Positions 5,037 to 7,337 of a DNA stretch of 7,337 nucleotides are shown here, one piece after another. Source of the stretch: Giesbergeria sp. (GTDB lineage: Bacteria > Pseudomonadota > Gammaproteobacteria > Burkholderiales > Burkholderiaceae_C); assembly GCA_017998735.1 (NCBI GenBank), contig JAGOCN010000080.1, positions 1 to 7,337 on the forward strand, given 5' to 3'. The notes under the pieces were generated by a model that saw only the letters and a list, made by a program, of their open reading frames with translations, was not told the origin of the DNA and made no database searches. The translations under genes and the position numbers were made by a program. The first letter of the stretch is position 1. Every line of letters starts with the position of its first letter.

Positions 5037-6455
5037 TCAGCCCATGCGCACCTGCAGCGCGTCCAGCAGCCGGCCATGCACGCCGCCAAAGGCGCCGTTG
5101 CTCATGCAGACGATGTGGTCGCCCGGCTGCGCGGCCTGCAGCACCTGCTCCAGCAGCTGGTCGATCTGGCCGGCGGTCTGTGCGCTGGCGCCCAGCGGCG
5201 CCAGGGCGGCGGCGGCGTCCCAGTCCAGCCCGGCAGTGTGGCAGAACGACAGGTCGGCCTGCTCCAGCGCCCAGGGCAGCTGCGCTTTCATGGCGCCGAG
5301 CTTCATGGTGTTGCTGCGCGGCTCGAACACCGCCAGGATGCGCGCCCCGGCGCTCAGCTGGCGGCGCAGGCCGTCCAGCGTGGTGCGGATGGCGGTGGGG
5401 TGGTGGGCAAAGTCGTCGTACACGGTGGTGCCCTGCACGCTGCCGCGCAGCTCCATGCGCCGGCGCACGTTCTGGAACGTGGCCAGTGCCTCGGCTGCCT
5501 GCGCTGGGGACACGCCCACATGCTCTGCTGCCGCGATGGCCGCCAGCGCATTGAGCTGGTTGTGCACGCCGCTCAAACTCCAGCGCAGGTGCGCCACCAC
5601 AGCCCCGCGCTGCAGGATGTCAAAGTCATGGGGTTCGCCCTGCGCGGTGAAATCGCTGGTGGCCGCGCCAAAGCTGCGCACCTCGCTCCAGCAGCCGGCA
5701 TGCAGCACGCGCGCCAGGCTTTCTTCCAACCCATTGGCCACCACGCGCCCGGACGGCGGCACGGTGCGCACCAGGTGGTGGAACTGGCGCTCGATGGCCG
5801 GCAGGTCGTCAAAGATGTCGGCGTGGTCGAATTCCAGGTTGTTCAAAACGGCAGTGCGCGGGCGGTAGTGCACAAACTTGCTGCGTTTGTCGAAAAACGC
5901 ACTGTCGTATTCGTCGGCCTCAATGACAAACAGCGGCGCACTGCCGACCGGGCCAGCCCCCGCCTGCGGGCGCACCGGCGCACCCAGGCGGGCCGAGACG
6001 CCAAAATTCAGCGGCACGCCGCCGACCAGAAAACCGGGCGACTGGCCGGCGCATTCCAGCACCCACGCCAGCATGGCGGTGGTGGTGGTCTTGCCATGCG
6101 TGCCGGCCACGGCCAGCACATGGCGGCCCTGCAGCACATGTTCGGCCAGCCACTGCGGGCCACTGGTGTAGGGCGCGCCGGCGTCCATCAGGGCGTCGAG
6201 CAGCGGAAACTTCGGTGTGCCGTCCGGCAGGCGGGCACGGCTGACCACATTGCCGACCACGAACATGTCCGGGGCAAGCGCCAGCTGGTCGGCACCAAAG
6301 CCTTCGATCAGGTCAATGCCAAGCGCGCGCAGCTGGTCGCTCATCGGCGGGTACACGCCGGCGTCGCAGCCGGTGACGCGGTGGCCGGCCTCGCGCGCCA
6401 GTGCCGCCAGACCGCCCATGAAGGTGCCGCAAATGCCAAGGATGTGTAGGTGCAT
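5037..6455 (-). CDS. mpl: UDP-N-acetylmuramate:L-Ala-gamma-D-Glu-meso-DAP ligase (murein peptide ligase)
   Basis: Mpl reattaches the tripeptide L-Ala-D-Glu-meso-diaminopimelate, recovered from old cell wall, to UDP-MurNAc with ATP, feeding peptidoglycan recycling in the cytoplasm. The 472-residue product (E. coli Mpl 457) has the full Mur-ligase architecture. The N-terminal UDP-binding domain begins MHLHILGICGTFMGGLA. The ATP P-loop is AGTHGKTTTT (117-126). The Mpl-specific EADEYDSAFFDKRSKF lies at 179-194, NNLEFDHADIF at 205-215, YDDFAHHPTA at 346-355 and EPRSNTMKLG at 378-387. Start: the ATG at 6455 matches the family N-terminus. The frame continues upstream to 6761, but those residues are unrelated and cross a promoter. 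No Shine-Dalgarno precedes the ATG, and the -10 box is only 8 bases away, so translation is probably from a leaderless or near-leaderless mRNA. No convincing terminator follows the stop. Confidence 0.97.
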   Translation of the reverse strand: MHLHILGICGTFMGGLAALAREAGHRVTGCDAGVYPPMSDQLRALGIDLIEGFGADQLALAPDMFVVGNVVSRARLPDGTPKFPLLDALMDAGAPYTSGPQWLAEHVLQGRHVLAVAGTHGKTTTTAMLAWVLECAGQSPGFLVGGVPLNFGVSARLGAPVRPQAGAGPVGSAPLFVIEADEYDSAFFDKRSKFVHYRPRTAVLNNLEFDHADIFDDLPAIERQFHHLVRTVPPSGRVVANGLEESLARVLHAGCWSEVRSFGAATSDFTAQGEPHDFDILQRGAVVAHLRWSLSGVHNQLNALAAIAAAEHVGVSPAQAAEALATFQNVRRRMELRGSVQGTTVYDDFAHHPTAIRTTLDGLRRQLSAGARILAVFEPRSNTMKLGAMKAQLPWALEQADLSFCHTAGLDWDAAAALAPLGASAQTAGQIDQLLEQVLQAAQPGDHIVCMSNGAFGGVHGRLLDALQVRMG

Positions 6456-6463
6456 GGGCGCCG

Positions 6464-6491
6464 ATTCTAAGGCGGCACACCAGGCCTGCAA
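6464..6491 (-). promoter_or_regulatory. mpl promoter, immediately before the start codon
   Basis: On the minus strand TTGCAG (6491-6486) and TAGAAT (6469-6464) are separated by 16 bases and match the sigma70 -35 and -10 consensus well. The -10 box ends 8 bases before the mpl ATG at 6455, placing the transcription start about 1-3 bases upstream of, or on, the AUG. The intervening CGGCGCCC has no Shine-Dalgarno. Confidence 0.7.
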
Positions 6492-6552
6492 GTGCCAAAA
6501 CAGCCTGCAGCGCACGTTCTGCATGCGCCACCTGCTATCAAAAAAAGAGTTT

Positions 6553-6588
6553 GCTGTTCCGGGCAACAGCGGCTGTTGCGGGTTTTTT
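6553..6588 (+). terminator. Terminator-like hairpin with a competing upstream arm
   Basis: GCAACAG (6563-6569) and CTGTTGC (6573-6579) form a 7-bp stem with a CGG loop, followed by GGG and TTTTTT (6583-6588), as in a plus-strand intrinsic terminator. An upstream GCTGTT (6553-6558) can instead pair with AACAGC (6565-6570), using the same bases. It lies in the divergent gap between mpl and the gene at 6662. The rest of this 206-base gap holds the mpl promoter and GC-rich sequence in which I see no clear plus-strand promoter. No aromatic-type leader peptide is visible here. Confidence 0.4.
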
Positions 6589-6661
6589 GCAGGGGCGTTT
6601 GCCGCCGTCCGGGGCGGCCGGTGCTGTTGCGGCCACAATGCCCGCTTGCGGAGCCCGACCC

Positions 6662-7267
6662 ATGAACAACCACACATCCCTTGCGTCCGAAATTGCCCAG
6701 ACCGCCGCTTCCATGGTGGTGGAAGAGGGCCTGGAATACGGTCCGGCCAAGCGCCGCGCACTCAAGCAGCTCGGACTGCCGACACGCACCCCCCTGCCCG
6801 ACAACCAGCTGCTGGAAGCGGCGGTGCGCGAGCACCTCACCGTCTTTTGCGGCGACACCCAGCCCCACGAGCTGCGCGTGCTGCGCCAGCTGGCCGTGGA
6901 GTGGATGGAACGCATGCAGCCGTTTCGCCCCTACCTGGCCGGGGCGGTCTGGCATGGCACAGCCACGCGCCTGTCCGACATTTACGTGCAACTGTTCTGT
7001 GACGACAGCAAGTCGGCCGAGATTGCCCTCATCGACCAGCGCATCAGTTACGAGCCGACCACGGTGCAGGGCATGCATGGCCGCCCGGTGGAGGCCTTGA
7101 GCGTGGTGGTTTCCTGCCCGGCGCTAAGCACCCTGGTCGGCATCCACCTGCTGGTGTACGACCTGGACGACCAGCGCGGCGCGCTGCGCGCCGACAGCCA
7201 GGGCCGCACGCCCCGGGGCGACCTGGCGGCCGTGCGCCAGCTTCTGTCAACGGAGTCCGGTGCATGA
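6662..7267 (+). CDS. Unknown protein with a degenerate nucleotidyltransferase-like motif
   Basis: This 201-residue soluble protein has no known function that I can name. The block GAVWHGTATRLSDIYVQLF (residues 94-112), between a preceding helix (ELRVLRQLAVEWMERMQPF) and FCDDSKSAEI, resembles the minimal nucleotidyltransferase signature, in which GS...G...SDIDL carries two metal-binding carboxylates. Here Asp106 is kept, the GS is GA, and the second carboxylate is replaced by Tyr108. A later strand, IHLLVYDLDD (161-170), could supply the third acidic position. If the fold is right, the enzyme is probably inactive or altered; this is inference from pattern only. The ATG at 6662 has CGGAG about 8 bases upstream; the open frame continues back to 6551 through the hairpin and GC-rich non-coding sequence, so the later start is preferred. 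Its TGA overlaps the next ATG (ATGA), so the two genes are likely an operon, divergent from mpl. Confidence 0.85.
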   Translation: MNNHTSLASEIAQTAASMVVEEGLEYGPAKRRALKQLGLPTRTPLPDNQLLEAAVREHLTVFCGDTQPHELRVLRQLAVEWMERMQPFRPYLAGAVWHGTATRLSDIYVQLFCDDSKSAEIALIDQRISYEPTTVQGMHGRPVEALSVVVSCPALSTLVGIHLLVYDLDDQRGALRADSQGRTPRGDLAAVRQLLSTESGA

Positions 7268-7337
7268 AACTGCCTTCCGATCCCTCACCGCCTGCCGCCG
7301 GCAGCCGGGAAAACGCCCTGGAAGATGCCCGGCGGCG
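7264..7337 (+). CDS. Start of a downstream gene, cut by the window end
   Basis: An ATG overlapping the previous stop (ATGA) opens a frame running to the window end, reading MKLPSDPSPPAAGSRENALE and a few more residues. The visible part is a polar, Pro/Ala-rich N-terminus without a complete signal sequence or motif, so the product cannot be named. The overlap and shared GC-rich composition support translational coupling to the gene at 6662. Confidence 0.7.
   Translation, partial: MKLPSDPSPPAAGSRENALEDARR

Noticed and set aside
4762..5868. Plus-strand open frame from the repeat region into mpl
   Set aside because: Crosses the intergenic repeats and continues antisense to mpl with Ser/Arg-rich low-complexity translation; no ribosome binding site.
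5076..6449. Long plus-strand open frame opposite mpl (457 codons)
   Set aside because: His/Gly/Ala/Arg-rich shadow of the GC-rich mpl gene on the other strand, with no family resemblance.
6456..6761. Upstream extension of mpl to 574 codons
   Set aside because: The family N-terminus MHLHILGICG begins at 6455, and the extension crosses the mpl promoter and the divergent gene's start.

Overview
The window looks like a chromosomal segment of a GC-rich betaproteobacterium, most likely a member of the Comamonadaceae (Acidovorax/Comamonas-like). The evidence is the GC-rich codon use, the tldD / DAHP synthase / mpl neighbourhood, and an intergenic palindromic repeat (4798-4870) that resembles, from memory, one scattered through genomes of that family. 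This placement is inference; no rRNA or other marker gene is present.

Layout. 1-1194: 3' part of tldD, a metalloprotease subunit (its start lies outside the window). 1191-2842: a compact type II restriction-modification pair, a beta-class DNA methyltransferase followed by a BstYI/BglII-family endonuclease. Both are joined to tldD by stop/start overlaps, and their bases and codons are visibly more AT-rich than the flanks, so they look acquired. 2879-2916: a diverged fragment matching the 3' end of tldD, so the cassette is flanked by imperfect direct repeats of tldD sequence. 2951-3190: a complete regulatory leader for the DAHP synthase gene, with an extended -10 promoter, a probably leaderless 18-codon peptide carrying Phe-His-Phe-Trp-Phe-Tyr, mutually exclusive pause/antiterminator/terminator hairpins, and a pyrimidine-rich 5' UTR. 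3191-4378: the DAHP synthase gene (aroG type). 4450-4761: a small unrecognised protein. 4762-5036: a repeat-bearing intergenic stretch. 5037-6455 (minus strand): mpl, the murein tripeptide recycling ligase, with a promoter so close to its ATG that the mRNA should be leaderless or nearly so. 6662-7267: a protein with a degenerate nucleotidyltransferase-like motif. 7264-end: the first 24 codons of another gene.

How it works together. DAHP synthase makes the first committed intermediate of aromatic amino acid synthesis. The leader codes for all three of its end products, so shortage of Phe, Trp or Tyr should stall the ribosome and let transcription continue into the gene. The restriction-modification pair has no visible promoter or controller gene and appears to depend on tldD transcription and translational coupling, methyltransferase first. 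It was inserted between tldD and the DAHP synthase promoter without damaging either. The most interesting points are the aromatic attenuator with its apparently leaderless leader peptide, and the restriction-modification island bounded by a tldD relic.
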